Shown piece after piece: positions 50,377 to 59,884 of a DNA stretch of 64,000 bases. Location of the stretch: contig JBBMRB010000004.1 in NCBI GenBank assembly GCA_038900335.1, forward strand, positions 62,001-126,000, given 5' to 3'. Position 1 is the first letter of the stretch; each line of letters opens with the position of its first letter. The DNA comes from Rs1 sp038900335. Its GTDB lineage: Bacteria; Pseudomonadota; Gammaproteobacteria; Pseudomonadales; Balneatricaceae. A program made the position numbers and the translations under genes. Below the pieces are notes generated by a model. The model was not told where the DNA came from and did no database searches. It saw nothing but the letters and a program-made list of their open reading frames with translations.

Positions 50377-51449
50377 TAGTGTGTGTCCTTGCCAGGCTGG
50401 CCTTTTTTGGCATGTTTATGACCATAGCTGCGCGGTTGTGTGTATTGATCAATAAAAGGTGCGCAAAGGTTCATCAGCATAACGGAAAAAGCCATCGCAT
50501 CAGGGTAGTTTCCCCAGGTGCGTATGATGTAGATTAAGATCGCAATGCCGGCGGCGAAAATGATTTTGCCGCGATTACTGGTAGCACTAGACACTGGGTC
50601 AGTGACAATAAAAAAGGCTCCAAGCATGGTGGCGCCTGTAGTCAAATGAATGAGCGGGTCCGCATAACTATCGGGATCAATAGCAAAGAATATGGTAGAG
50701 ATAATAGCAAGTGTCGCTAATAATGACATAGGGGCATGCCATGTAAATATTTTACGATAGATGAGGAAAATACCACCGACGAAGTAGCATAAGCTGACAG
50801 CGTACCAGGCGCCTACGTTGCTTAAAACAGAGCTGCTTTGCCAAGTTTCTTCAACGGTTAAGCCATTTCTGTGCTTTAAAGTGTCCAGTGGCGTTGCCCC
50901 TGCATAGGCATCAATCTCAGGCTTGGCTTGAATGAGGTCGCTCCACGATGAAAATATAATGTTAAGGGAGTCGCTAAAGCTTGGAATGTCCCATTGATTG
51001 GCGCCGTAGTCCATTGGTGCTGTCCAGCGAGTCATTTCTACAGGGAAAGAAATTAGCACGAGAGCGTAGCCGACCATCGCCGGATTAAATGGGTTCTGGC
51101 CAAGGCCACCATAAAGCTGTTTGGCTATGACGATAGCGACGAAAACAGCAGTGAGTGTTACCCACCAAGGTGCGAAGGGGGGGAGTGATAAACCTAGTAA
51201 AATCGCGGTCAGTAGTGCGCTATTATCTTTTAGAAAAAAAGCGACATTACGTTTGCGAATTTTAATGCACATAGCTTCTAAGGTGAGAGCAAAAATGCTG
51301 GCCAATACAACATTGATAAATGTGCCCCAGCCAAAGAAAAAAGTCATGGCTAACAAGCCAGGAATTGTCGCGATGATCACTAAACGCATAATGTCAGCTG
51401 TTTTGGTCGGACGCTGAACGTGCGGTGAGCTAATTCTAATTAATGACAT
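50376..51449 (-). CDS. rnfD: Electron transport complex subunit RnfD
   Basis: A 357-residue membrane protein with eight to ten helices. The covalent FMN threonine lies in LTTGATMLGAFFIVTDP (about 271-287). GQNPFNPAMVGYALVLISFP (about 115-134) and NRGKIIFAAGIAILIYIIR are conserved. ATG 51449 starts three bases after the rnfC stop. Confidence 0.95.
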   Translation of the reverse strand: MSLIRISSPHVQRPTKTADIMRLVIIATIPGLLAMTFFFGWGTFINVVLASIFALTLEAMCIKIRKRNVAFFLKDNSALLTAILLGLSLPPFAPWWVTLTAVFVAIVIAKQLYGGLGQNPFNPAMVGYALVLISFPVEMTRWTAPMDYGANQWDIPSFSDSLNIIFSSWSDLIQAKPEIDAYAGATPLDTLKHRNGLTVEETWQSSSVLSNVGAWYAVSLCYFVGGIFLIYRKIFTWHAPMSLLATLAIISTIFFAIDPDSYADPLIHLTTGATMLGAFFIVTDPVSSATSNRGKIIFAAGIAILIYIIRTWGNYPDAMAFSVMLMNLCAPFIDQYTQPRSYGHKHAKKGQPGKDTH

Positions 51450-51452
51450 GCG

Positions 51453-53681
51453 TTATTCCTGAGTGTTAGGGGTCGTGTTGTTAGCACTATTATCGCTAGC
51501 TGGATTGGCTGCGCTCTTTAAAGCAGCCTCAGCATTAGAGAGTCTAGTGTTAAGTTTATCGATACTTAAGCGCATTTTTTCAACAGCTGGGCTGTTTTGC
51601 TCTTCTGCTTTTTGCAGTGCTGTATTGGCTTTAGTATATAGCGCTAAAGCTTTGTCGTAGTTTGCTTGCAATTGCTCGCTCTCATCAATGACAGGTGCAC
51701 ACTCCTTTGCTTGTAAATACGAGGCTTGCGTCGCTTGCACTCTTTCATTTAATGAAATAATAAGCTGGGCTAACTGCTGTGCTTCATCGCTTTGTTGCTC
51801 GCCTTCACTGATTAATACATCAAGTTGCGCCTGCGTCTTCTTTAGCTTGGTTCTGGCGATAGCGGCTGTTGTTTTAAGCGACTTTAAATCTACAGTCGCC
51901 AGCTTGCTTGTATCTGCATTGGTAACAGCTGTCTTTGTCTTTAATGGGGTTGCTGTTTTAGTTTTAGACTCACTAGATCCGTTAGTTGCAAGATCTAATG
52001 CCGCTTGTGCTTGCTCTGCCTGCACTTGCAATTCAATGATAGTGTTTTCTAAAATATCCGTACCAGGTAAGCTTTTTTCTAGCGCTGATTTAAGTGCTTG
52101 CTGCGCTTTTTTTAACTTAGTATTGGCTCTTGCCGCTGCTATTTTTAACTGTTTTAAATCGCCACTGCCTGAATCTGACTCTGTTGTAGCAGGTTCTTTT
52201 GCCTGTTTTTCAGCGGCGGCCTTTTTCTCAGCTTGCGCTTTAGCTGCTTGCTCTGCTCGCTCTTTACGTTTAGCGGCTTTTTCATCTATTGCGCGTTGTT
52301 CGCGCATTTGTTTGGCTTCAAAACGCTCACGGGCAATGTCTGACTTGCGCTTGTCTTCAGCTTCTTCTCTGATAGATGTTTTAGCGTGTCGATAATATTG
52401 TACAAGGGGGATGTTACTTGGGCAAACATAGGAGCAAGCCCCGCATTCAATGCAATCAAATAGATTATGTTGTTGTGCTTTATCGTACTCTTGGCTTTTA
52501 GCGAACCAGTGTAGTTGTTGAGGTAGTAATTGTGCTGGGCATACTTGTTCACAGAGGCCGCAGCGAATACAAGCTTGCGCAGGCTCTGCTTCTGGGAATT
52601 CTTCTGCGCTAGCAGCAATAATACAATTGGTTGTTTTAATCACCGGAACAGCGCTGGTGTCAATCGAGTAACCCATCATTGGACCGCCAACGATAAGGCG
52701 TTTAGTGACATGCTCTTTTTGTCCAGCGGCCTCTAGTAGCGTATCAAACGGTGTGCCGATAAGTGCTTCAAAATTTTGTGGTTTTGCAATCGCTCGTCCT
52801 GTCACAGTGACGATACGGCTAATCAATGATTCACCGAAATAAACCGCGCGGTTGATGGCGTAAACCGTTCCAATATTCTGACAGACAATACCAACATCTG
52901 CAGGAATACCACCGTGTGGTACTTCGACATTGGTTAGCAGTTTAATGAGTTGCTTTTCACCGCCAGAGGGGTACTTTGTCGGGACACTGACAACATCGAT
53001 AGCGTATTTACACCCTTTAATAGCATCCTCTAAGGCTTTGCATGCTTGCGGTTTGTTGTCTTCGATGCCGATGATAATGTGGCTGGGTTTAATTAAATGT
53101 TGAAGAACGTCGATACCGGCAATGATTTGAGTGGCGCGCTCTCTGATCAATAAATCATCAGAGGTGATGTAAGGCTCACATTCAGCGGCGTTAATAATCA
53201 GGGTGTTAACAATGTGATCATCACCTAAGCAAAGTTTTAATGCAGTGGGGAACCCTGCGCCGCCCATGCCTGCTATGCCACGATCACGTATATAGTCTAC
53301 TAATTTATTGGCGCTTAAGGCTTTGTAATCAGCTAGGCCTTGGTGTTCTATCCATTGATCTTTACCATCGGTAGTGATGCTAATACATAGGTTTTGCATC
53401 CCAGATGGGTGAGGCACCACGTGATTGGCAATAGCCGATACCACCCCTGAGGAGCTGGCATGTACTGGTACGCTCATTTTGCCTTGAGCATCAGCAATGC
53501 GCTGACCTTTTAATACTTTGTCGCCAACATTGACACATGGTTTAGCGCTAGCGCCAATGTGCTGTTGTAATGGAATATGCAAAACACTTGGAATAGGCGC
53601 TAAACTAATCGCTCGTTTGCTTGACTGTGTTTTATTTTCTGGTGGGTGTATGCCGCCGTGAAATGCAAAAACTCTAGCCAT
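51453..53681 (-). CDS. rnfC: Electron transport complex subunit RnfC, long Ala/Lys-rich tail
   Basis: About 742 residues from ATG 53681, which overlaps the rnfB TAA by one base; the frame is open further upstream but MARVFAFHGGIHPPENK is the family start. NADH/FMN domain (GMGGAGFPTALKL; GGEKQLIKLLTNVEVPHGGI; IVCQNIGTVYAI), then two [4Fe-4S] sites, CIRCGLCEQVCPAQLLP and CIECGACSYVCPSNIP. From about residue 470 the protein is a coiled, low-complexity tail with an internal repeat of about 23 residues occurring twice. Similar tails are known in enterobacterial RsxC. Confidence 0.95.
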   Translation of the reverse strand: MARVFAFHGGIHPPENKTQSSKRAISLAPIPSVLHIPLQQHIGASAKPCVNVGDKVLKGQRIADAQGKMSVPVHASSSGVVSAIANHVVPHPSGMQNLCISITTDGKDQWIEHQGLADYKALSANKLVDYIRDRGIAGMGGAGFPTALKLCLGDDHIVNTLIINAAECEPYITSDDLLIRERATQIIAGIDVLQHLIKPSHIIIGIEDNKPQACKALEDAIKGCKYAIDVVSVPTKYPSGGEKQLIKLLTNVEVPHGGIPADVGIVCQNIGTVYAINRAVYFGESLISRIVTVTGRAIAKPQNFEALIGTPFDTLLEAAGQKEHVTKRLIVGGPMMGYSIDTSAVPVIKTTNCIIAASAEEFPEAEPAQACIRCGLCEQVCPAQLLPQQLHWFAKSQEYDKAQQHNLFDCIECGACSYVCPSNIPLVQYYRHAKTSIREEAEDKRKSDIARERFEAKQMREQRAIDEKAAKRKERAEQAAKAQAEKKAAAEKQAKEPATTESDSGSGDLKQLKIAAARANTKLKKAQQALKSALEKSLPGTDILENTIIELQVQAEQAQAALDLATNGSSESKTKTATPLKTKTAVTNADTSKLATVDLKSLKTTAAIARTKLKKTQAQLDVLISEGEQQSDEAQQLAQLIISLNERVQATQASYLQAKECAPVIDESEQLQANYDKALALYTKANTALQKAEEQNSPAVEKMRLSIDKLNTRLSNAEAALKSAANPASDNSANNTTPNTQE

Positions 53682-54283
53682 TATGAATTCACCTCTGCTT
53701 GCGCGCGCTTGTCTGTGACGATTAGTTGAGTCGCGTATTGTTCGTGAGATTGAGGTGATTGCCATTTCCATGTGTTGATGGTCTGTGATACGGGTATCAT
53801 ATCAATACAATCAACTGGGCAGGGCTCTAGGCATAAATCGCAACCTGTGCACTCGTCTTTGATTACGGTATGCATTTGTTTAGCGGCGCCTAATATTGCA
53901 TCGACAGGGCAGGCTTGGATGCATTTTGTGCAACCAATGCATTCGTCTTCGCGTATGTATGCCACGGTTTTAATAGGGTTGTCATCATGTTCGCCATCGA
54001 GCTCTAAGACTTCTACATCTAGAAGATTAGCGAGTGCTTCAATAGTGGTTTGTCCACCAGGTGGGCACTTATTAATGGCTTCGCCGTTAGCAATGCTTTC
54101 AGCGTAAGGTCTGCATCCTGGGTGGCCGCATTGGCCGCATTGCGTTTGCGGTAATAACTCATCAATTTGGTCGACGATTGGGTTGCCCGCAACGTGAAAT
54201 TTAATAGATGAAAAACCGAGTATAAGACCAAAAACAACCGCAAGGCATAGCAATACCACCACGGCAATAATAATTGTGTTCAT
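53681..54283 (-). CDS. rnfB: Electron transport complex subunit RnfB
   Basis: A 200-residue iron-sulfur protein with an N-terminal membrane segment (about 3-25). A first four-cysteine cluster site is CGQCGHPGCRPYAE (about 49-62) plus C in NKCPPGG; two ferredoxin clusters follow as CIGCTKCIQACPVDAI and CTGCDLCLEPCPVDCI. Accepts or donates ferredoxin electrons. ATG 54283 is 11 bases behind rnfA. Confidence 0.96.
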   Translation of the reverse strand: MNTIIIAVVVLLCLAVVFGLILGFSSIKFHVAGNPIVDQIDELLPQTQCGQCGHPGCRPYAESIANGEAINKCPPGGQTTIEALANLLDVEVLELDGEHDDNPIKTVAYIREDECIGCTKCIQACPVDAILGAAKQMHTVIKDECTGCDLCLEPCPVDCIDMIPVSQTINTWKWQSPQSHEQYATQLIVTDKRAQAEVNS

Positions 54284-54294
54284 ATTATTCTCCG

Positions 54295-54876
54295 TTAAAT
54301 CTGTACTAAGCCAGTAAAGCCTAAGAAAGCAAGTGACATCAAGCCTGCTGTGACCATGCCAATAGCAGCACCTTTAAAAGGAGCGGGTACATCAGCGACA
54401 GCAACGCGTTCGCGAATAGCAGAAAACAGTATTAAGGCCATCGAGAAACCAACGGCAGCACCAAAGCCAAAAACTATTGACTCCATGAACCCGTTCATTT
54501 TCTTTATGTTTAATAATGCAACGCCTAATACCGCACAGTTAGTCGTGATAAGTGGTAGGAATATGCCCAAAACTTTGTGCAGCATAGGGCTGGTTTTGCG
54601 AACCACCATTTCAGTAAACTGAACAACGACGGCAATGACTAGGATGAATGAAATAGTTTTCATATATCCTAATGAAAAGGGAGTTAATAAATATTCATGC
54701 ACTAAATAGCTACATACTGAAGAAATCGTCAGTACAAAAGTAGTCGCTAGTGACATACCCATTGCTGTTTCTAGTTTATTTGACACTCCCATGAAAGGGC
54801 AGAGTCCCAAAAACTGTACTAGAACAAAATTATTAACCAAAACAGTACTAACTAGTATTAGTAAAAAATCGCTCAT
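54295..54876 (-). CDS. rnfA: Electron transport complex subunit RnfA
   Basis: A 193-residue membrane protein with six helices. STVLVNNFVLVQFLGLCPFM (about 10-29) and IFLPLITTNCAVLGVALLNI (about 106-125) contain the two cysteines of the membrane Fe centre. First gene of the operon, 95 bases after cysN on the same strand, with a strong hairpin in the gap. Confidence 0.96.
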   Translation of the reverse strand: MSDFLLILVSTVLVNNFVLVQFLGLCPFMGVSNKLETAMGMSLATTFVLTISSVCSYLVHEYLLTPFSLGYMKTISFILVIAVVVQFTEMVVRKTSPMLHKVLGIFLPLITTNCAVLGVALLNIKKMNGFMESIVFGFGAAVGFSMALILFSAIRERVAVADVPAPFKGAAIGMVTAGLMSLAFLGFTGLVQI

Positions 54877-54927
54877 CTAAGGCTTTATCCAGTTAGCTAC
54901 CTGTCACATAGCATTTAAATATATAGT

Positions 54928-54960
54928 GCTACATTCTTGCACAGTGCTGAAGAATGTAGC
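54928..54960 (-). terminator. Hairpin between cysN and rnfA
   Basis: GCTACATTCTT (54928-54938) pairs perfectly with AAGAATGTAGC (54950-54960) around an 11-base loop, directly after the cysN stop. The tail is AT-rich but has no T-run, so it is a likely terminator separating the cys and rnf units. Confidence 0.6.
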
Positions 54961-54971
54961 GATTTGCATTA

Positions 54972-56657
54972 TTATATCAAATCTTGACTGGCTAAATCAG
55001 TAATAAACGTATCAATTTTTTCAGAATTTAGAACTTTTTCTTCTAGCTTTATGCAAAAGTGACTATTTATTGCTGTGCTCTGTTCGCAAAGTACGATTAA
55101 ACCACACTGCACTAGCTGCTGAGCAGAGAATGCTAGTAGTTGATCTGTTTGATTTTTGTCCGTTTTATCCTTTAATAATACGACAACTGCTCGGCCTTTA
55201 TCAGTCAATCTTTTCTCTAGCGTATAAAGTGCTGTTTTTAGCGTGTTTGGGTTATCAGAGCTAAAACTGATGATGGCAGGTTTTTGGCCAAAGCGTTGGG
55301 CTTTTTGCTCACTAGTGAGTTGTGGTGAGTTAAAAAGCTGTTCTTTATTATCAGGCTTAACTGCACTTTCAATCATGCCAGCGCCAACAGTTGCATTAGA
55401 TAGGCGGTCTATAATGATGAAGGATCCTGTCGCAGGTAATTCACGATAGCTATCCGCTATAATAGGGCGCTCTAATTTAATGTTACACAGTGCGGTTTCG
55501 TTTAATGCCAGTTTGTGGCTCTCGCGTTTTTGCAGCGTGTTGATATCAGTTTTATAAATAATATTACTGATAGAGCCTGCTACTTTGCCTGCCAGTAATT
55601 TAATGTCGTAAGTTCTACCGATGCTTAAATCTTGCTCTGACATCCATACTAAGGTTGCAGTTATTTCATCGCTAGCAGTGATATTGTCTTTGCTGTGAGT
55701 AATGACATCGCTCCTGGAAATATCGATCTCATCCTCTAGTGTTAATGTAATAGCCATCGGCGGGTGAGCTTCTTGCAGCTCGCCATCAAAGGTGACAATA
55801 GAGGCAACTTTTGATGTTTTGTTTGATGGTAATACGGTAATTTGATCGCCAACTTTAATAACACCTGATGTAATGGTGCCACAATAGCCTCTAAAATTGA
55901 GGTTGGGGCGATTGACATACTGTACAGGGAAGCGAAGTTTTTCAAAGTTATAATCGCTCTCAAGTGGAGTATCTTCAAGAGAGTTTATAAGTGTACGCCC
56001 TGAGTACCACGCCATGTTTTGCGATGGGTTTACTACGTTATCACCATTAAGTGCTGAAATAGGCACAAAATGGATATCCTGTTGCTCAAGCTGTGCGGCA
56101 AAGCTTAGGTAGTCCGCTTTAATTTCTTCAAAGCGCTGTTCGCTGAAATCGACTAAGTCCATCTTGTTAATGGCAACAATGGTATGTTTTATCCCCAGTT
56201 TTGAAGTGATAAAACTGTGTCTTCTCGTCTGTGTCTGTACGCCGTGTCGTGCGTCGATTAAAATAATCGCCAAATCACAATTTGATGCGCCAGTTGCCAT
56301 GTTTCGCGTATATTGCTCGTGACCTGGGGTGTCGGCAATGATAAATTTTCTTTTGTCTGTTGAAAAGTAGCGATAAGCCACATCGATAGTGATGCCTTGC
56401 TCACGTTCTGCCTGTAAGCCATCAACTAGTAGTGCGAGGTCAAACTCTTGATCATCATCCGCAGATTTGTTTAGTTTCTTGATGGCAGAGAGTTGGTCTT
56501 CGTATACCATTTTTGAATCGTGCAATAAGCGCCCAATGAGGGTCGATTTTCCATCATCTACGCTGCCACAAGTTAAAAAACGTAACAGCTCTTTGTTTTC
56601 ATGTGAATGTAAGTAGCTTTCAATGTCTTGGCTAATAAGGTCTGATTGATGACTCAT
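54972..56657 (-). CDS. cysN: Sulfate adenylyltransferase GTPase subunit CysN with degenerate APS-kinase-like tail
   Basis: A 561-residue protein. Residues 1-430 are a complete CysN: P-loop CGSVDDGKST (30-39), EREQGITIDVAYRYF, DTPGHEQYTRNM (109-120) and NKMD (164-167), followed by the two EF-Tu-like beta barrels. Plain CysN ends near 475 and CysN-CysC fusions near 630. Here residues about 450-561 line up with APS kinase in outline (AQRFGQKPAIISF; YTLEKRLTDKGRAVVVLLKD; QQLVQCGLIVL), but the Walker A GxSGxGKS is replaced by SSDNPNTLKT and the central part is missing. With CysD it makes APS; the tail should be unable to make PAPS. 142 bases after cysD. Confidence 0.92.
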   Translation of the reverse strand: MSHQSDLISQDIESYLHSHENKELLRFLTCGSVDDGKSTLIGRLLHDSKMVYEDQLSAIKKLNKSADDDQEFDLALLVDGLQAEREQGITIDVAYRYFSTDKRKFIIADTPGHEQYTRNMATGASNCDLAIILIDARHGVQTQTRRHSFITSKLGIKHTIVAINKMDLVDFSEQRFEEIKADYLSFAAQLEQQDIHFVPISALNGDNVVNPSQNMAWYSGRTLINSLEDTPLESDYNFEKLRFPVQYVNRPNLNFRGYCGTITSGVIKVGDQITVLPSNKTSKVASIVTFDGELQEAHPPMAITLTLEDEIDISRSDVITHSKDNITASDEITATLVWMSEQDLSIGRTYDIKLLAGKVAGSISNIIYKTDINTLQKRESHKLALNETALCNIKLERPIIADSYRELPATGSFIIIDRLSNATVGAGMIESAVKPDNKEQLFNSPQLTSEQKAQRFGQKPAIISFSSDNPNTLKTALYTLEKRLTDKGRAVVVLLKDKTDKNQTDQLLAFSAQQLVQCGLIVLCEQSTAINSHFCIKLEEKVLNSEKIDTFITDLASQDLI

Positions 56658-56799
56658 GGTTTTTCCAGTATTAAAGTTTAAGGCGCTATAGTGTTTAGGT
56701 GCTACAAAATGAAATATGTTTAAAGGTCAGTGCCAAATGCTAAATTTATATAAAGGATGTATTAGCATTTAGCGTTGCCTCGTTAAAAAGGCTAGTAGG

Positions 56800-57714
56800 T
56801 TAGAAATAACCTTCCATTTTTTTCGATTCCATTGAGCCTGCGCCATCGTGATCGATCGCTCTTCCCTGGCGCTCTGATGTCTTCGTTAAGAGCATCTCTT
56901 GAATGATTTGCTGTAAATTGTCAGCATCAGATTCAACAGCGCCGGTCAATGGGTAGCATCCTAGTGTTCTGAAGCGAATGTTTTTAATCTCTGGCACTTC
57001 CCCTTCCATTAATGGTAGGCGATCATCATCAACCATGATTGACATGCCATCGCGCTTAACAACGGGTCTAGGAGCTGCTAAGTATAATGGTACAATAGGA
57101 ATGCTCTCTAAGTAGATATACTGCCAGATGTCAAGTTCCGTCCAATTTGAAAGAGGAAAGACACGGATGCTTTCATTTTTTTCTACTTTGGTGTTGAATA
57201 TGCTCCAGAGCTCAGGTCGCTGGTTTTTTGGATCCCAGCGATGGTTTTGGTCGCGAAAAGAAAAAATACGTTCCTTGGCGCGCGATTTTTCTTCATCTCG
57301 TCTGGCACCACCAAAAGCTGCATCGAATTTGTACTTGTTCAATGCTTGTTTTAGGCCCTGTGTTTTCATGATGTCGGTGTGTTTGCTTGAGCCGTGAACA
57401 AATGGGTTTATGTCCATATCAACGCCGTCTTGGTTGATGTGCACTAATAGCTCCATACCTGCTTCTTTTGCCATTTTATCGCGAAACTCAATCATTTCTT
57501 TGAATTTCCAAGTAGTATCTACATGTAGCAATGGGAACGGAGGGGTCCCAGGAAAAAACGCCTTGCGTGCTAGATGGAGCATAACAGCAGAATCTTTACC
57601 GACAGAATAAAGCATCACAGGGTTGTTGAACTCTGCAGCGACTTCGCGGAAAATTTGAATACTTTCTGCTTCTAATTGCTTTAAGTGAGTAAGTTTTTTC
57701 ATAGAGACGGCCAT
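56800..57714 (-). CDS. cysD: Sulfate adenylyltransferase subunit 2 CysD
   Basis: About 304 residues from ATG 57714; an earlier in-frame ATG at 57744 lacks the AAAGGAC that precedes 57714. THLKQLEAESIQIFREVAAE leads to the PP-loop SVGKDSAVMLHLARKAF (about 41-57), then DTTWKFKEMIEFRD, FGGARRDEEKSRAKERIFSF and FPLSNWTELDIWQYI. It adenylates sulfate with ATP, driven by the CysN GTPase. Divergent from cysI over about 500 bases. Confidence 0.96.
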   Translation of the reverse strand: MAVSMKKLTHLKQLEAESIQIFREVAAEFNNPVMLYSVGKDSAVMLHLARKAFFPGTPPFPLLHVDTTWKFKEMIEFRDKMAKEAGMELLVHINQDGVDMDINPFVHGSSKHTDIMKTQGLKQALNKYKFDAAFGGARRDEEKSRAKERIFSFRDQNHRWDPKNQRPELWSIFNTKVEKNESIRVFPLSNWTELDIWQYIYLESIPIVPLYLAAPRPVVKRDGMSIMVDDDRLPLMEGEVPEIKNIRFRTLGCYPLTGAVESDADNLQQIIQEMLLTKTSERQGRAIDHDGAGSMESKKMEGYF

Positions 57715-58222
57715 CGGTTGTCCTTTAATATTAACTGGCACCATTCGCAGGTTTGTTTTGGTGCTTGAGTTTTGTTGGTATGTTTTGATTATGTCAAAGG
57801 TAGAGAGAAAACAAAAAGAATAAAAAGAGATTTTTATATTCTATTTTGTTATAAGGGGTTGGTTTTGTCTTTTAGACCAAAAAGAAATAATAACAGCATT
57901 AAAAAGTATTTCGGGTTATATCGCGGTTGCTTTAAACTAAGGCCATAAATAACTCTAATTATTAAGAGGCTAGCTGGTTGTTAGCGTCTTAATTTATGGT
58001 CATATTACGCACCATTAACAAAGGTTAGTTTTAATAGAGGTTGCGTTAAATTTATAATTTTTAAAAGCTTACAAAGATAAGCGTTTAAGGTGGTGTTTAG
58101 GTTAGGCGTTGAATTTATTGGCTGGTTTTTTAGTTGCCAGTAGATAAATCGCGCACTTAAGCGTCGGACAAGAATTAGGCAAATAAGTAGTTTAAAGCTA
58201 CTAATAATGGGCAAGTAAAGTT
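57715..58222. other. Divergent region between cysD and cysI
   Basis: About 508 bases with no supported gene. It should carry both promoters and CysB-type control sites, which cannot be fixed by eye. A hairpin ATTAAGAGGCTAGC (57961-57974) / GTTAGCGTCTTAAT (57980-57993) is the main structure, extended by CCATAA (57943-57948) against TTATGG (57994-57999). Confidence 0.45.
57961..57993. repeat. Hairpin in the cysD/cysI divergent region
   Basis: Fourteen-base arms with two mismatches around a TGGTT loop, about 230 bases before cysI and 250 from cysD. It could be a leader hairpin or an operator dyad. Confidence 0.45.
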
Positions 58223-59884
58223 ATGTATTTATATAATAATGATGATCAGCAATTGGTCGATCAACGAGTAGAGCAATACCGTGATCAAACTAATCGCTTT
58301 CTGGCGGGAACACTACCAGAAGATGAGTTCCTAGCACTGCGTTTGATGAACGGCCTGTATGTGCAAAGGCAAGCACCAATGTTACGTGTTGCTATACCCT
58401 ACGGTGTAATGTCTTCTGTGCAGCTACATAAGCTTGCTGATATATCACGCAAGTACGATAGAAATTATGCGCATTTTACTACGAGAACAAATATACAGTA
58501 TAACTGGCCTAAGCTAGAGGAAGTGCCAGATATACTGGCCGAGTTAGCTAGCGTACAGATGCACGCCATACAGACCTCGGGTAACTGTATTCGCAATACT
58601 ACGACTGACCCATACTCAGGTGTTCACCCTAACGAAATAGAAGACCCAAGACCTTATTGTGAAATTATTCGCCAGTGGTCTACCTTACACCCTGAATTTG
58701 CCTACTTACCTCGTAAGTTTAAAATTGCAGTAACAGGCGGCCCTGAAGATAGAGCCGCTTCACAAGTACATGATATTGGTTTGCATTTAATCAAAAATGA
58801 AGCCGGTGAAGTTGGTTTTGAAGTATTGGTTGGCGGCGGCTTAGGTCGTACTCCTATTATTGGGCAAGTCATCAAGGACTTCTTGCCAGCAGTGCACTTG
58901 CGTTCATATTTAGATGCTATTTTACGTGTTTATAACTTAAGTGGTCGTCGTGATAACAAGTACAAAGCGCGTATTAAAATTTTAGTTAAAGCGCTGGGTA
59001 TTGAAAAGATGGCTGCTCTAGTTGAAGAAGAGTGGTTGAACTATACTAAAGATACCGAGCTGGCTTTATCAACAGCGGATATTGAGAAGTTTAAGAGCTA
59101 CTTTCAGCCACTAGATTACGATAAGAGCGCTGCGAATAATATTGACTTAACAGCTGATTTTGCCAAATCTAGTGATTTTAAAGTATGGTATGAAAAAAAT
59201 ACTTTAGAGCATAAGGTTGCGGGTTATCGTATTGTTGTTATTTCCCTCAAGCCGCATTTGTTGCCACCAGGTGATGCTACTGATGTGCAGATGGATATCA
59301 TTGCTGATTTAGCTGAGCAGTATAGTTACAGTGAAATACGCTCTACACATGATCAAAATCTTGTGCTGACTGACGTTAAAATTGCCGATCTATATGCGCT
59401 TTGGCTGGCATTGAGTGATGCCAATTTAGCGCGTGCTAATATTGGTACTTTGACTGATATGATTTGCTGCCCAGGTTATGAGTTCTGTGCTTTAGCAAAT
59501 GCTGAGACGCTACCTATCGCCGAGCAAATAAATCGCAAGTTCGATGATTTAGATTACCTGTATGATTTGGGTGAGATTCAGCTGAATATGTCTGGTTGTA
59601 TCAATGCCTGCGGTCATCATCATGTCGGCGATATCGGTATTTTAGGTGTTGATAGAAAAGGCGAGAATTACTACCAGTTTACTCTAGGTGGTAGCTCTAA
59701 GTCGGATGCGGCAATAGGTAAAACAATAGGTAAAGCTATTGCTTCAGCTGAAGTTGCCAACACTGTTGAAAAAATAATTAATGTTTTTGTTGAACATCGT
59801 ATAGAGTCTGAAAGCTTTAGTGATGTATGTAAAAGAATAGGGTTAGAGCCTTTTAAGGAGTATGTATATGCCACTTCTCATTAA
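58223..59884 (+). CDS. cysI: Siroheme-dependent sulfite (nitrite/sulfite-type) reductase
   Basis: A 553-residue assimilatory reductase. The two ferredoxin-like halves and siroheme loops are seen as YAHFTTRTNIQYNWPKLEEV, QTSGNCIRNTTTDPYSG and KFKIAVTGGPEDRAA. Cluster ligands: ICCPGYEFCALANAE and MSGCINACGHHHVGDIGILG. Context (DUF934, cysH, cysG, cysDN) points to sulfite, not nitrite. No CysJ flavoprotein is adjacent, so ferredoxin is the likely donor. Start ATG 58223; the stop lies inside the DUF934 gene. Confidence 0.93.
   Translation: MYLYNNDDQQLVDQRVEQYRDQTNRFLAGTLPEDEFLALRLMNGLYVQRQAPMLRVAIPYGVMSSVQLHKLADISRKYDRNYAHFTTRTNIQYNWPKLEEVPDILAELASVQMHAIQTSGNCIRNTTTDPYSGVHPNEIEDPRPYCEIIRQWSTLHPEFAYLPRKFKIAVTGGPEDRAASQVHDIGLHLIKNEAGEVGFEVLVGGGLGRTPIIGQVIKDFLPAVHLRSYLDAILRVYNLSGRRDNKYKARIKILVKALGIEKMAALVEEEWLNYTKDTELALSTADIEKFKSYFQPLDYDKSAANNIDLTADFAKSSDFKVWYEKNTLEHKVAGYRIVVISLKPHLLPPGDATDVQMDIIADLAEQYSYSEIRSTHDQNLVLTDVKIADLYALWLALSDANLARANIGTLTDMICCPGYEFCALANAETLPIAEQINRKFDDLDYLYDLGEIQLNMSGCINACGHHHVGDIGILGVDRKGENYYQFTLGGSSKSDAAIGKTIGKAIASAEVANTVEKIINVFVEHRIESESFSDVCKRIGLEPFKEYVYATSH

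Noticed and set aside
51688..52395. Long plus-strand open frame of 235 codons opposite rnfC
   Set aside because: It mirrors the Ala/Lys-rich low-complexity tail of RnfC, whose codons leave the opposite strand free of stops. Its translation is Cys/Ser/Ala-rich without domain features.
58005..58214. Minus-strand frame of 69 codons in the cysD/cysI divergent region
   Set aside because: It fills most of the cysI promoter/leader, has no family motif and no convincing ribosome-binding site, so it is probably chance.
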